Positions 1 through 10,690 of a DNA stretch of 64,000 bases are shown piece after piece (the first letter of the stretch is position 1; every line of letters starts with the position of its first letter). The position numbers and the translations under genes are program-made. The stretch spans positions 806,001 through 870,000 of the forward strand of contig VLTN01000003.1 of the NCBI GenBank assembly GCA_008330645.1, given 5' to 3'. Source of the stretch: Cafeteria roenbergensis (lineage: Eukaryota > Sar > Bigyra > Bicosoecida > Cafeteriaceae). Under the pieces are notes generated by a model, which ran no database searches, had not been told where the DNA came from, and saw only the letters and a list, made by a program, of their open reading frames with translations.

Positions 1-3000
1 CCTGGCTCGGTGCGTGGCGCGATGGCGCTCCCAGCAAGCCTTGGCAGCGCTGAGGTCATGGCGACAGGGGGTTGCCCAGGCGGCCGCCCGCAGAGCAGCG
101 CGGCAGCGGCTCGTGGCTGTGGTGTCAAACTTTCGCATGGCGAAGGCGGGTGCGGCGATTCGTACGTGGCGCGAGCGGGCTGCGGCCGGCGCCGCTTCGA
201 AGATGAAGCTGCGGAAGGCCGTGGTGCGCTGGAGGCGGCAGCAGGTTCTCGGCGCCCTGAGCGTGTGGAGGGAGGCAGCGGCGCAGCGCAGGGCTTGCCG
301 TTCTGCGGTTGCTCTCTGGCAGCGGCAAGGCCAGCTTCGTGCTGTGAGGCGCTGGGCAGAGGCCACAGAGCGCCGAAAGGCAGCACGGCAGGCGGTGGCA
401 GTGGCGATTGCGCGGATGCGGCGCCACAGCGCCCATGCCATGCTGCTTCGGTGGAGCGCTGTTGTGTCGGAGCGGGCCGAGTGTCGCGCATCGCTTGGTC
501 GGATCGTTCGGCAGTGGCGAATGGGTCGGGCAGGGGCGGCTGTCCGCCAGTGGCGGGCTTGGACCCAGCACCGGGCCGAGCAGCGCCAGGCCGCTCGGGC
601 AGTCGTGGCTCGCCTGCGTCTCGCCGGGGCTGTTCGGGCGCTCGCGCGCTGGCGAGAGGCAACGGCGGCGCGCCAGCACAGGCGCCAGGCGATGGCCGTG
701 GTCTTGGCGAGGTTGCGGAACTCCAAGGGCGTGTGGGCCCTTCGCCTCTGGCGACGCAGAGCCTCGGAGGCGGCCCGGCGGCGGGCTGTCGTCAGGCAGT
801 GCGTGGCTCGTTGGCGCCTGTCACGGGCTGTTGCAGCGATTCGTCACTGGCGCCTGACCAGCCAGTCGTTGGCTCGGGCCAGGCGGGCCGCGTCGTTCTT
901 TGTGCTGTCGCGGCAAGCGGCGGCGCTGCGCACGTGGCGGGACGTGGTGGAGAGGCGCGCCGCTCACCGCCGGGCCTGCTCCACCGTGCTGTCGAGGTGG
1001 CGCAGCAACCGGGCCGTGTGGGGGCTCACGCGCTGGCGCGAGGCGGCCGCGGAGCGCCGAGCCGGCCGGGAGTCGATGCGCGTGGTTGTGGCGCGGATGC
1101 GCCAGGCCAAGGTGGTCTGGGCGCTCCGGCAGTGGCGGGAGAACGCGGCAGGGGCGGCGGCGAAACGCGCGGCCCTGTCCCGCTCCGTTGCCCGGTGGCG
1201 CCTGGCGCAGGCGGTGTCGGCGCTGCGGCACTGGCACGAGGTGTCTCGCGCCACGGCGCTCGCGCGCCGCTCAGCGTCGTTCTTTGTGCTGTCGCGGCAA
1301 GCGGCGGCGCTGCGCACGTGGCGGGACGTGGTGGAGAGGCGCGCCGCTCACCGCCGGGCCTGCTCCACCGTGCTGTCGAGGTGGCGCAGCAACCGGGCCG
1401 TGTGGGGGCTCACGCGCTGGCGCGAGGCGGCCGCGGAGCGCCGAGCCGGCCGGGAGTCGATGCGCGTGGTTGTGGCGCGGATGCGCCAGGCCAAGGTGGT
1501 CTGGGCGCTCCGGCAGTGGCGGGAGAACGCGGCAGGGGCGGCGGCGAAACGCGCGGCCCTGTCCCGCTCCGTTGCCCGGTGGCGCCTGGCGCAGGCGGTG
1601 TCGGCACTGCGGCACTGGCACGAGGTGTCTCGCGCCACGGCGCTCGCGCGCCGCTCAGCGTCGTTCTTTGTGCTGTCGCGGCAAGCGGCGGCGCTGCGCA
1701 CGTGGCGGGACGTGGTGGAGAGGCGCGCCGCTCACCGCCGGGCCTGCTCCACCGTGCTGTCGAGGTGGCGCAGCAACCGGGCCGTGTGGGGGCTCACGCG
1801 CTGGCGCGAGGCGGCCGCGGAGCGCCGAGCCGGCCGGGAGTCGATGCGCGTGGTTGTGGCGCGGATGCGCCAGGCCAAGGTGGTCTGGGCGCTCCGGCAG
1901 TGGCGGGAGAACGCGGCAGGGGCGGCGGCGAAACGCGCGGCCCTGTCCCGCTGCGTTGCCCGGTGGCGCCTGGCGCAGGCGGTGTCGGCGCTGCGGCACT
2001 GGCACGAGATTGCGCAGCGGCGCAACGACAACCGCCGGCGTTTGCAGGCAGCTCTGGCGCTGATGGGGTCTGTGCAGGCTAGCGGCAAGACCGCACTGCT
2101 TGGTCGGATTTTCGGTCGCTGGCGCGAAGCTGTCGAGGACAGCCAGCGCGAGGCGCAGACGTTGGACCGTGCCGTGCGGCGTTGGCGCGCTGTGAACGTT
2201 GGGCGGGCCATCGCCACATGGGCAGCCTGGGCTGCTACGAGGGCGCACAACCGCCACGCCATTGCGAGGGCCGCAGCGGCGTTTCGGAGCGCAGGCTTGC
2301 GTAAGGGGCTGAACTCTTGGAAGGAGGTTGCCAGCCTTCGCAGGCGGAGGCGGCGAGCAGCGACTGTTGTCGCCTCTCGCTGGCGCCAGGGCTTGGCGTG
2401 GCGTGGTCTGTCTCAATGGAGGGAGTGGGCAGCGGCTCGCCGGACGGAGCGCGAGCAACGCCAGCTCGCGGCCGAGCACAACTGGCAGCGGCTGGTCAGT
2501 GGGCCCTTCACTGCCTGGGCTCGCACAGCGTCCGACTGTAGCCTCGCACGGCAGCAAGAAGAGGCTGCGGACTCGCACTTCGAAACCCGAGCGTGTCATC
2601 TCTTGCTGCGGCGCTGGGCGGCGCGGTCCAAGGGCCAAGCCCGCATTCGAGCGGCCTCCGCACAGCTCGCGCGGAGACTTGCGGACAGCCGCCTGCGAAG
2701 CTCCGTGCGCGCGTGGCGAGACCATGCCACCGACCGAGCGCACAGCCGCGCACTGGGCAGGATGTCCCGGACCCACATGAGCCGCTGGAAGGCTAGTCGA
2801 GGGCTGGAGCACTGGCGCGCCATGGCGAGCAGGCAAGCGGCCGTTCGCGTGGAAATGCGCAGCCTGGAGCAGACCGCAGACGCTTACCGGCTCTCCGACG
2901 CGAGGCAGCGACTCGTCCGCCGCTGGGCCAGGCGTGCGGCCGTGCGAGCGTCGCAACGCCTCCGTACGGCGCAAGCCCGAGCGGTCCTTCGAGCCGCGCG

Positions 3001-6000
3001 TGGACGGCGCTGCCTCACGCTCTGGCGGAGGGTGGCTGGAAAGCTGGCCCGCGCCCGCACGCTCCTTGCACGCGCAGCGACGATTGGCGCGCGCGCCAAG
3101 CGCCAAGGTGCCCTTCTTCGCTGGCGCAGCGCAGCCCACGCCTGCTCGGCAGCAGACTTGACAGCCGTGCGCTGGGGCGCGCTGCGCCATCAGCTTACCC
3201 CGTCCCAGGCGAGCGCCGTGGGAGGCCTCTTCCAAGCATTTTGCCACGCCACGCCTGTGGCGTGCGCGGCCATCGCGGACGAGCAGGTGGCAGTGAGCGC
3301 GATGCTCACGCGCCTCAGGGCGCTGCGGGGCCAGGACGCTCTCGGCGCGGCTGGATCACAGCCAGGCGGGATGCGCGAGGACGATGCTCGCTCGGACGGT
3401 GGTGCCAGAGAGGCCCTCGCAGCGTCCGTTCGATCTGCCTCGCTCGGCGACGGTGCTCAAGCAAGGCGCGCCCAGGCCGGGGCCGCTGCTCGCATGGCCA
3501 GGACAGCCAGCATCAGCGCGGACCGCTCCCGCCCCGCGACGTCGGTTGCTTCGGGCACCCTCCCTGCGCCGCACACCGCGACAGCAGCCGCGCTGAGGGC
3601 ACCTCCGCCGGTGTTCAGCCCCTGGGAGGGCCCCCGATGGGCCGCCCGCGGCCTCCGGAGCCCGCCCCACCCTGGCCGAATGCAGCCCCGGCCAGGGCCC
3701 CTCCTCGCGCCTGTGGCATGGAGACACACTTCCGTCGAGGCTGGCGCGCACGCGCATGGCTCCGTTGTTGCGGGGTCCGGAGCATCGTCGCCACTGTGGA
3801 GCCCAGCCGCGTCGATGGCGTGCCACGCCGGCGAGCCGCCAGAGGGGAACACCGACCCCCGGGCTTGGGTGTTCTTTGCCCTGTCTGGGAACCCATGCTC
3901 TGTCGAGTCGCCAGTTTACGACTTCGAAGCGGCTGCGGCGGCCGCGGCCGAAGAGGACGCAGCGCAACGTGCCGCAGCCGGGGCCGACGGGGACGAGGTG
4001 TTTGCTCTGGAAGACCCAGACGTCAGGGCAGTGCTGAGCATGACCGACGCTGGGCTCAGCGGCATCGATGTCGCGAGCGGAGCGGGCATGGCGGCTGCGG
4101 CGGCGGCCATGCGGGCATCGGCCGCTCGCCGCGCGATGGACGTCGGCGCAGAGCTTGCAGGTGGCACGGCTGACCTGGACGCTTCAGACCGAGCTGCCGC
4201 AAGGGCGGTGCGCCACTCCGAAGGCCTCGCCTTCCAAGCCACGGCGGCGGCAGGCGGCGCTCGAAGCAAGGGCGACGGCCTCGGCGGCCGCTACACGCTC
4301 GGTGCCTCAGGCCTCCGCTCGATCGACGCGGCGGCGCAGGGGGGGCTGCCGGCGTCCGCCCGTGCGGCGGTGGGTCTCGCGTCGGGGGCTGAGTCCGGCC
4401 TGCTGAGCAGCCGCCTCGCTGTCCACGGGACCACCGGCGCTGAGCCCGGGCTGGACTTTTCCGACGCCGAGGCGGCCCTGGCTGTCGCCGAGGTCGCTGC
4501 TTCGCTGGACGGCCCGGCGGTGGGAGGAGCAGTGCCGGTCCTAGCGGAGCCGCAGCTGCAAGCCATGCTCACGGCCTGCGGGCTGTCGCGGGTGCTGCCG
4601 GTTGGCGCTGCGAGAGCGTTGTTGGTCAGGGTGGCAGCCGACGATAAGGCCGCCAGGGCCGCGAGAGGGCGGGCCCTGCTGGTGCTCGATGCGTACGCAA
4701 CGCCGCGGGCGTTCCACGGCACAAGCCAGAGAACGCCTTTGCGCCTGCCCGGCGGCGCATCCGGGCGCTCGTCGCCCCGCGGCCGCCGCCCGGACATGCT
4801 GCGTTCGGACAGCATGGCAGCGTCTGCGGCGCTCGAGCGGTCGCTGGGTGCGGACGCCCTGCCAGAGCGGGACGACCCCGGCAAGCACACCGTCGTGGCA
4901 GACGAGGGCGTCACCAACTGCCTGACAATGCGGGGGTTCACCGAGCTGCTTGGCGGGCTTGCGATGCGCCTCTTCGGGCGGCAGGCGGCGGACGCAGTGG
5001 CCGCCCAGCGGATGCAGGCCGCCGCAGGCGGTGAGCGATCGTCTGCCCGGCGTTCGCGGGCGGCGGGCCGTGGCACGGCGCGCTATGCTTGGACTGCCGA
5101 GTCGTCGGCTGGCCTGCCGCTCGCCGGGTCCGTCTTCGCGTCGCCTCAAGCAGCCCGGCGGCCGGCGAAGCCAACCGACTTCGAGGCGTCGCCGAGCCGC
5201 ACGGAAGGGCAGCGCAGCGGCCGGCTGGGCGCGAGTGCATCAGGAGCAAGGCTGCCCTGGGCTCCGGGGCCAGGCACGGAGGCGGCGGAAGTCGCAGCGC
5301 ATGATTCCGGGGGCGGCAGCGAGGGCGCAGCGTCGTCCATCAGAGGGGACAGCGAGAGTGGCTTCCCCGCCCACGTGGGCGCTGTGCCGCACGCGGTCGG
5401 GGCAGGCGGCGTCGCGGCGCGCCACGATGACGGGCGCGCTCAGTATCCCGCCGCGGCGAGCGACGCTGGTTCGTCCTTTTGGGGTGCCGCGCCGTTTGGG
5501 GAGTCGCGCCCCGCGCCGCGGGTGTTTTCCGTGGCCGTGGGCATGCTGCTGCGCTCCTTCGTCCTGCCGCTGGCCATTCGCACCGGCGCAGGCGTGGAGA
5601 CCGCGGCTCGACTCGAGGGCGGCGGGGCCGTTCCTGAGCAGCTCGAGCTCGCCATGCGCCGAGCCGTGGCTCCAGGCTTCGACACCCGCTCCGATGACGC
5701 GGCGGCCGGGACCACGGAGCACGACGCGAACGTGGCGACGTGGGCCCGCGGCCTGGATGCGCTCGGCGGAGCCCCCTCCACTGACGAGCTCGAGGCCGTC
5801 GCCCTGCTTCGCGCCTGTCGTCCGGGGCTCCTCGCCGTCTTCCGCTACTTCCGCGAGTCGGGGTCCTGGTCCAGCGCGGCGCTGGGCCGCTCCGGCAGCG
5901 GACGCGGCGGGGCGTCAGCCGACTTTGTCGCTTCGCGAGGGCTGCGCAACTCGGGAGCGTCGGCGTCCATGGGCGCGACGCGGGCCTCGGCAGCTTCGCA

Positions 6001-8290
6001 CGCGCGCCGGGCTCGCGCATCCATTGGGCACCTCGACCTCGCGCTGATGCGACGGGCCTTCACGCGCTTCGACGCGGACGGCGATGGGTTCCTGTTGGGG
6101 CCTGAAGTGGACGCGTTCATCGAGGACGTGCGCAAAGCGTCACCCTCGCTGGACCCGCGCTGGGCTGCTCGAGTCCGGCGGCTAGCGGCCGACGGCCTGT
6201 CGTTCGACGAGTTTTGCAGCTGCATGCTCGCCCTGGTGCATCGCCGGGCGCCGGGAGCAAGCGAGTTCGCCAACACAATCGGGCGCACCCTTGGCCGCGG
6301 ACCGGCCGGCTCCGCTGGGCTGCGCATCCCCTCGGCCGGGCCGGGCGCGCTGCGTGCCTCTGCTGGCAACACCGTGGCCGGGATGATGGCGCGGGGAGCG
6401 TGGCAGGCAAACCCGGCGCTGCGAGGCGCAGCCAAGTCACTGCCTTCGCTGCTACACGCGCAGCCCAGCGCCAGGGCCTCTGCGGGTGGCCCGGGCTGGG
6501 GCGATGCGGACCATGCTGCTCTCGCCGGAGATGCGTCGCTTGATGCGGTTGTAGCGGCGGCGGCCGCAGCCTCGCTGCAGATCGCCGGCGACGCAGCGTT
6601 CGACGGCAGCGACCTTGATCAGCGCGGCGCAGGCGGCAAGCCGGCGGACACTCGTGCTGCGATGAGGGCAATGGAGCGCGCCAGGCTGCTTGCGCGGCGC
6701 CACGCGCTGGACCGGGCCAAGCAGCGCCTTCTCCTGCTCTCCGCAGCAGCGACGCGCCCCATTGCCGGTCGCGTTGCGGTAGCCAAGCGTGCTTCAGCTG
6801 CCAGCCGCTCCAGCTCTGGCTGGCCGGTGTCCCCCGCTCCTGGCGAACGACCAGGAAGCCCCGCCGCAGTTGCCCTGGATGACGAGGACGGCGGCGGAGC
6901 GCTCGGCAAAGAGCGGCGCGCTGTGGCAGAAGTCGCAGCTCGGCGCGCGGCTAGGGCCGCGAACGAGGCTGAAGCACTGCTGCGGGCGTACGATCACGGT
7001 CTGGGGCAACCGGGCGCGCCGCTGGGCAGCGGTGCTGGCTGCGAGGCTGGCGAAGGCGCGGGCGACGAGTCGCCGCTGCCCGCGCCGGCCACAGCCGCGC
7101 CTTCGCTCGACGACGTTCGTGCCGCGCAGCTGCGCGCCTCGTCGCTCCGCGCACAAGCCGAGGAGGCTGTCGCGTCGGCAAGGTCGCTCGACGACGGCGT
7201 GAGCGAGGAGGGCTTCCGCTCCTTGCTCCGCCAGTTCGGCGTGGCCGCGTCGGACCTGCCCCGGTCAGACGTCACGGACGTGTTCGAGGCGGCACTTGCT
7301 GCGCAAGACGCCTTCTTCTCCAGGGCGGGCGAGATCCTGTCGGTGCACCAGGCGCTCCACGGCGACCAGCCTGCGTCCCCCTCAGTGGGCGGCGGGGCTG
7401 TGCCCAGGGATACGCTGGGCTTTCGCTTCTTCGTCGGCGCCCTGGCAGCCGCCGGCATGCAGGCGCTGTCGCGGCTGCCCCTGCGCGACTCCAGCCGGCC
7501 GTGCACACAGCGCACCGCAATGATCCTCGTCGGTATGGACGTAAGCGGTGCCACCGAACGGCTCGGACTTCGCGCGGGGCAGCAGCTCTTCCCTGCGGCC
7601 ACAGCGGTGCTGGACTCGGTGGTGGAGCGCCTGAAGCGAGAGGGCCACAGCGACGAGGTGCAGCGCGGATCGGGAACCGCCTTCATCGCTGTCACGGACG
7701 GAGTCGCCCGCGCAGCCAGCCTGCGGGCCGCGCAGACCCGCCAGGCCCACCCTAGCGCGTTTGCCGAGCAGCACAGGGGACGCAAGCCGCCCCGGACCTT
7801 CACCCAGGCGGGCATCCCTTCAGCCGCTCCGCTGCCTGCGGTAGCGCCGTCCGCGCCGCATCGCCTCCGGCCCGCAGCAGGGGGTATGGCTGCCCCAGCC
7901 GATACTCGCCTCGGCCCACAGGGTCCCCCGCCGCTGCCGGAGCCGGCGCCTGCTTCGGTGCCGGGCGCCGCGGCCGCTGAACGGCCGGCCGCTCCCGCCG
8001 CTGCGGTGTCTCGGCACCTTGGCGGGCCCCAGCTGGCAGCCCAGCTGGGCGGAGTTCCACAGCAGAACGATTCGCCGGCCAGCGCGGCCGCCCCTGCCGG
8101 CTCCGCTCGTCCTCGCAACCGCAACCTTGCCGCACGCGCCCGCAAGGCCCGCCTCTCCCGGAGAGGTGGCCACTCCAGCTTCGGGGCGGGCTCCGGGCCG
8201 ACCACGGATTCCGGGCAGGACTTGCTTCGTCGCGCGGCATCCGCCCGCCAAGCCATGGGCCTGGGCACCCGCTTGGCGCATCAGCCATGA
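1..8290 (+). CDS. Giant Trp/Arg helical-repeat (Sfi1-like) protein with EF-hand, 5' partial
   Basis: One frame is open from the left edge to TGA at 8288-8290 (about 2760 residues, no intron needed), so the true start lies upstream. Roughly the first 1050 residues are repeats of about 32 residues built around LxxWRE-type helices (for example ALRTWRDVVERR), more than 30 in all. This resembles Sfi1 repeats, which bind centrin at centrosomes and basal bodies. Residues about 293-665 are a near-perfect 128-residue triplication. The rest is Ala/Ser/Gly-rich and disordered-looking. A canonical EF-hand loop, DADGDGFLLGPE, lies at 6071-6106, followed by a degenerate partner (LSFDEFCSCML, about 6200). 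FTELLGGLAMRLFG (about 4940) and the LLRSFVLPLA stretch (about 5550) recall degenerate EF-hand-like domains. Seen: repeats and calcium loop. Inferred: a centrosome, basal-body or calcium-fibre role. Some other W-repeat cytoskeletal protein remains possible. Confidence 0.6.
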   Translation, partial: LARCVARWRSQQALAALRSWRQGVAQAAARRAARQRLVAVVSNFRMAKAGAAIRTWRERAAAGAASKMKLRKAVVRWRRQQVLGALSVWREAAAQRRACRSAVALWQRQGQLRAVRRWAEATERRKAARQAVAVAIARMRRHSAHAMLLRWSAVVSERAECRASLGRIVRQWRMGRAGAAVRQWRAWTQHRAEQRQAARAVVARLRLAGAVRALARWREATAARQHRRQAMAVVLARLRNSKGVWALRLWRRRASEAARRRAVVRQCVARWRLSRAVAAIRHWRLTSQSLARARRAASFFVLSRQAAALRTWRDVVERRAAHRRACSTVLSRWRSNRAVWGLTRWREAAAERRAGRESMRVVVARMRQAKVVWALRQWRENAAGAAAKRAALSRSVARWRLAQAVSALRHWHEVSRATALARRSASFFVLSRQAAALRTWRDVVERRAAHRRACSTVLSRWRSNRAVWGLTRWREAAAERRAGRESMRVVVARMRQAKVVWALRQWRENAAGAAAKRAALSRSVARWRLAQAVSALRHWHEVSRATALARRSASFFVLSRQAAALRTWRDVVERRAAHRRACSTVLSRWRSNRAVWGLTRWREAAAERRAGRESMRVVVARMRQAKVVWALRQWRENAAGAAAKRAALSRCVARWRLAQAVSALRHWHEIAQRRNDNRRRLQAALALMGSVQASGKTALLGRIFGRWREAVEDSQREAQTLDRAVRRWRAVNVGRAIATWAAWAATRAHNRHAIARAAAAFRSAGLRKGLNSWKEVASLRRRRRRAATVVASRWRQGLAWRGLSQWREWAAARRTEREQRQLAAEHNWQRLVSGPFTAWARTASDCSLARQQEEAADSHFETRACHLLLRRWAARSKGQARIRAASAQLARRLADSRLRSSVRAWRDHATDRAHSRALGRMSRTHMSRWKASRGLEHWRAMASRQAAVRVEMRSLEQTADAYRLSDARQRLVRRWARRAAVRASQRLRTAQARAVLRAARGRRCLTLWRRVAGKLARARTLLARAATIGARAKRQGALLRWRSAAHACSAADLTAVRWGALRHQLTPSQASAVGGLFQAFCHATPVACAAIADEQVAVSAMLTRLRALRGQDALGAAGSQPGGMREDDARSDGGAREALAASVRSASLGDGAQARRAQAGAAARMARTASISADRSRPATSVASGTLPAPHTATAAALRAPPPVFSPWEGPRWAARGLRSPPHPGRMQPRPGPLLAPVAWRHTSVEAGAHAHGSVVAGSGASSPLWSPAASMACHAGEPPEGNTDPRAWVFFALSGNPCSVESPVYDFEAAAAAAAEEDAAQRAAAGADGDEVFALEDPDVRAVLSMTDAGLSGIDVASGAGMAAAAAAMRASAARRAMDVGAELAGGTADLDASDRAAARAVRHSEGLAFQATAAAGGARSKGDGLGGRYTLGASGLRSIDAAAQGGLPASARAAVGLASGAESGLLSSRLAVHGTTGAEPGLDFSDAEAALAVAEVAASLDGPAVGGAVPVLAEPQLQAMLTACGLSRVLPVGAARALLVRVAADDKAARAARGRALLVLDAYATPRAFHGTSQRTPLRLPGGASGRSSPRGRRPDMLRSDSMAASAALERSLGADALPERDDPGKHTVVADEGVTNCLTMRGFTELLGGLAMRLFGRQAADAVAAQRMQAAAGGERSSARRSRAAGRGTARYAWTAESSAGLPLAGSVFASPQAARRPAKPTDFEASPSRTEGQRSGRLGASASGARLPWAPGPGTEAAEVAAHDSGGGSEGAASSIRGDSESGFPAHVGAVPHAVGAGGVAARHDDGRAQYPAAASDAGSSFWGAAPFGESRPAPRVFSVAVGMLLRSFVLPLAIRTGAGVETAARLEGGGAVPEQLELAMRRAVAPGFDTRSDDAAAGTTEHDANVATWARGLDALGGAPSTDELEAVALLRACRPGLLAVFRYFRESGSWSSAALGRSGSGRGGASADFVASRGLRNSGASASMGATRASAASHARRARASIGHLDLALMRRAFTRFDADGDGFLLGPEVDAFIEDVRKASPSLDPRWAARVRRLAADGLSFDEFCSCMLALVHRRAPGASEFANTIGRTLGRGPAGSAGLRIPSAGPGALRASAGNTVAGMMARGAWQANPALRGAAKSLPSLLHAQPSARASAGGPGWGDADHAALAGDASLDAVVAAAAAASLQIAGDAAFDGSDLDQRGAGGKPADTRAAMRAMERARLLARRHALDRAKQRLLLLSAAATRPIAGRVAVAKRASAASRSSSGWPVSPAPGERPGSPAAVALDDEDGGGALGKERRAVAEVAARRAARAANEAEALLRAYDHGLGQPGAPLGSGAGCEAGEGAGDESPLPAPATAAPSLDDVRAAQLRASSLRAQAEEAVASARSLDDGVSEEGFRSLLRQFGVAASDLPRSDVTDVFEAALAAQDAFFSRAGEILSVHQALHGDQPASPSVGGGAVPRDTLGFRFFVGALAAAGMQALSRLPLRDSSRPCTQRTAMILVGMDVSGATERLGLRAGQQLFPAATAVLDSVVERLKREGHSDEVQRGSGTAFIAVTDGVARAASLRAAQTRQAHPSAFAEQHRGRKPPRTFTQAGIPSAAPLPAVAPSAPHRLRPAAGGMAAPADTRLGPQGPPPLPEPAPASVPGAAAAERPAAPAAAVSRHLGGPQLAAQLGGVPQQNDSPASAAAPAGSARPRNRNLAARARKARLSRRGGHSSFGAGSGPTTDSGQDLLRRAASARQAMGLGTRLAHQP
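891..2008 (+). repeat. Near-identical 384-bp tandem triplication in coding sequence
   Basis: Copies start at 891, 1275 and 1659, a spacing of exactly 384 bp (128 codons, four W-repeats). The third copy diverges at about 2008. Only a couple of base differences are visible between copies, for example a C/G change near 1952 and one synonymous change near 1606. The reading frame is preserved. Identity at synonymous positions points to recent unequal crossing-over or gene conversion. A collapsed or over-expanded assembly is the main alternative. Confidence 0.95.
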
Positions 8291-8833
8291 CGCCGCCCGC
8301 TCGGGATGCGCATGATTGGTGCTCCGCCGTCACTCTATGCTCGTGGTCCTCGATGGTTCCACTGGGTGTGCATCGCATCATTCGTCCGTCGCATTGGACA
8401 CAGGCAGATTCGCGGAGCCGGCCTTGGCTTGAGCCAACAGCCGCGGCTCACCAGGCGCAATTGCGCTAGCACCCATGCATGCGTGGAAGTTCACAACGGC
8501 TCGCGCAGACACTCACTCACTCACACGCATAGCTGTCTGGGTATGAGACGCTCAGCACCTGGCGGGCGGCACGAAGTCAGCCTCGTCCTGGATTCGGCGC
8601 GCTGGTGAGTCACAAAATCAGCGTGCCGGGGGGGTCGACCAAAGCACACACGCAAGCGAATGAGACCAGGCAAGCATGGCAGTCCTCGCCCCTGGGCGCA
8701 GGCCTTGAGGCGGGGACTGCCTGGTATTGCGCGATACTGACACAAAGAGGACGCACACCGCACATGAAAGCTTGTGGAAGGGGGAGACGGGCATACAAGC
8801 GTGAAGCGGGAGGGGCAACGCGGCATGGCAGCA
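8291..8833. other. Intergenic gap between convergent genes
   Basis: 543 bp between the stop codons of the W-repeat gene (+) and CNOT9 (-), which should hold both 3' UTRs. There is a short ACTC-type simple repeat near 8509-8525. No conserved coding block or RNA fold was recognised. Confidence 0.6.
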
Positions 8834-10047
8834 TCACTTGAGCACGGCCTTGAGCAGCTTGTCCAGCCAGAGCAGCGCGCTTGGGTCGGCCTTGAGGACC
8901 GGCTGGAAAGTGCCATCCGAGAAGGAGGGCGGGATGCACGTCTGGAGCGCCTCGCGCGCCCGGGTGTGGTCCGAAAGGCGGAAATAGCAGCGAATGACAT
9001 GCTTGAGGAGCCTGGCAGACTGCGTCTTTTCCAGGGAGGTAACCATCTTCCGGAGAATGCCCTCCACTGCGTAGAAGCGCTCGGGCGTGGCGCACACGTG
9101 ACCAAGCCCGTTTTGGTCCAGGATGATTTTTTCCAGAATAAAGACGGCCACCGTTTGCGAAAGCTCAGTGCCCTCGCCCATGATGCCCAGGCTCAGAGGG
9201 ATGATGTCCGTGCGAATAAGGAACTCCACGATCTTCGGGTCGTCGTGCTGCGAACGCGGCGCGGCCGAGGAAGGAGCTCGGGCGCAAACACGAGCGTTGG
9301 AGCGGGGAGCAAACAAGACGCAGCAGCACGCGGCGAACCGGGGCGCCGCCACGGCGCCGGTCCCGCGGCGCCCTGCTCACCTTGACAAGGGCGCCGATAA
9401 CACCCAACGACGTGAGGCGAAGGTACTCGAAGGGCTTCGCCTCCGAGCTGGTGCTGAGGAACGGGTAGAGGTACAGCACAATTCTCGCTGCGAGAGGCAA
9501 GGGGAACCACCGGCCTCGAGTTGCCGCAAAGACGTCGCCACGGCGCTTGCGGGCATCGCTCGCCATGGCAAGCTTGGAAAGGCCCGTCGGCAGGGCCTGC
9601 GAGGGCCTGGGCGCGCAGCTTCGGCGACGTGGGGGCTGCAATGCTCAGGCTCGCTTGGCAGCCCCGCACCAAGCGCTCACCGTCGAGGAATCGCATCCGC
9701 GTCAGCTTGTGCGAGGCAACACACTGAAGGAGCGCAAGTGCGTTGCAAACGCGGTTGGACGCCGGCGCCGTCAGCATCGGTGGCGACAGAGAGGGGTAAA
9801 TGGCCACAATCTCCTGCAGCAGGACAGACATGGTTCCGAAGCTCCACCAGAGGTACGGGGCCAGATCGGGGTAGCGCTCCCGGTTCTTGCTGAGCAGCAG
9901 CAGCGCAGACTCGCGCTTCTCGGGGACGATGAGGTCGAGGATGTGAGCTGCCAGCTCAGGGGGGGGCTTGGGGACTTCTTCCGGCTTGGCGGACACCATG
10001 CCGTCGTGGCCGGCAGGACCCCGGGATGCTGGAAGCGCGCTTGCCAT
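8834..10047 (-). CDS. CNOT9: CCR4-NOT complex subunit CNOT9 (RCD1/RQCD1/CAF40)
   Basis: Three exons, complement(8834-9247, 9381-9487, 9681-10047), give 295 residues (human CNOT9 has 299). CNOT9 is the armadillo-repeat subunit of the CCR4-NOT deadenylase. It docks microRNA/GW182-type and other RNA-binding partners and so helps trigger mRNA decay. Family blocks occur in order: [67 protein letters not shown] and [17 protein letters not shown]. Introns are 193 and 133 bp, both GTGAGC...CGCAG, phases 1 and 0; the first joins FLD to ARIVLYLY exactly where the family is continuous. The start chosen is the first ATG ahead of the conserved core; Met at 9999 is an alternative. The N-terminal 40 residues are variable. 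It is divergent from the acinus gene over 210 bp. Confidence 0.95.
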
Positions 10048-10257
10048 GAGCGCCAAGTCTGCTTGCGCTCCTTCTAAAATGCGGTTCGCGGCAGGCCTGT
10101 GGCGTTCGGGTCTCGAGAGCGGTGCCCTTTTCTGTGGCGGCAGCCCCCACGATGCGCGAGATGCAGAGCCCCCCCAAATTCCATTTTTGTTGGGAGGATC
10201 GACGGCAAACCGGGCTTGCTCTCCAAAAGAGGCACCACAGCTGGGCCCGCCTGTGCG
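10048..10257. promoter_or_regulatory. Probable bidirectional promoter, CNOT9 / acinus
   Basis: 210 bp separate the two divergent start codons, so both 5' UTRs and core promoters must lie here. Locally AT-richer patches (around 10070 and 10180-10195) stand out from the GC-rich flanks. No TATA box was identified with confidence. The assignment rests on geometry alone. Confidence 0.5.
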
Positions 10258-10650
10258 ATGGCCGACGTGGACCTGGAATCGCTCTCCTACAACGAGCTGC
10301 GGTCCCTGGCCAAGCAACGCGGCCTGCACGCGGGTGGCAAAAAGGTTGAGATTCTCGAGCGCCTCGTCAACAGCGCCCCCAGCTCCCCCAAGCGCGCCAG
10401 GGAAGACGAGGCGGACCCCGACTCGCCTCCCTCAGATGGCGAGGATGAGCGCCCCGCAAAGCGCATGGCCACGGCTGCCGCGGGGGGCGCGTCTCCAGGC
10501 CAGGCGGCCAAAGAGCCACCAGCCACGCCGGCCGAACCTGCCTCAGCCGCCACCGAAGCTGCATGTGCTGACGACGACCTTGACGCTGAAGTAGAGAACG
10601 ATGGCTCCTGCGGTGCTGGGCAGGTGGAAGCAGCTGAAGCGGACGGATTA

Positions 10651-10690
<40 letters not shown>

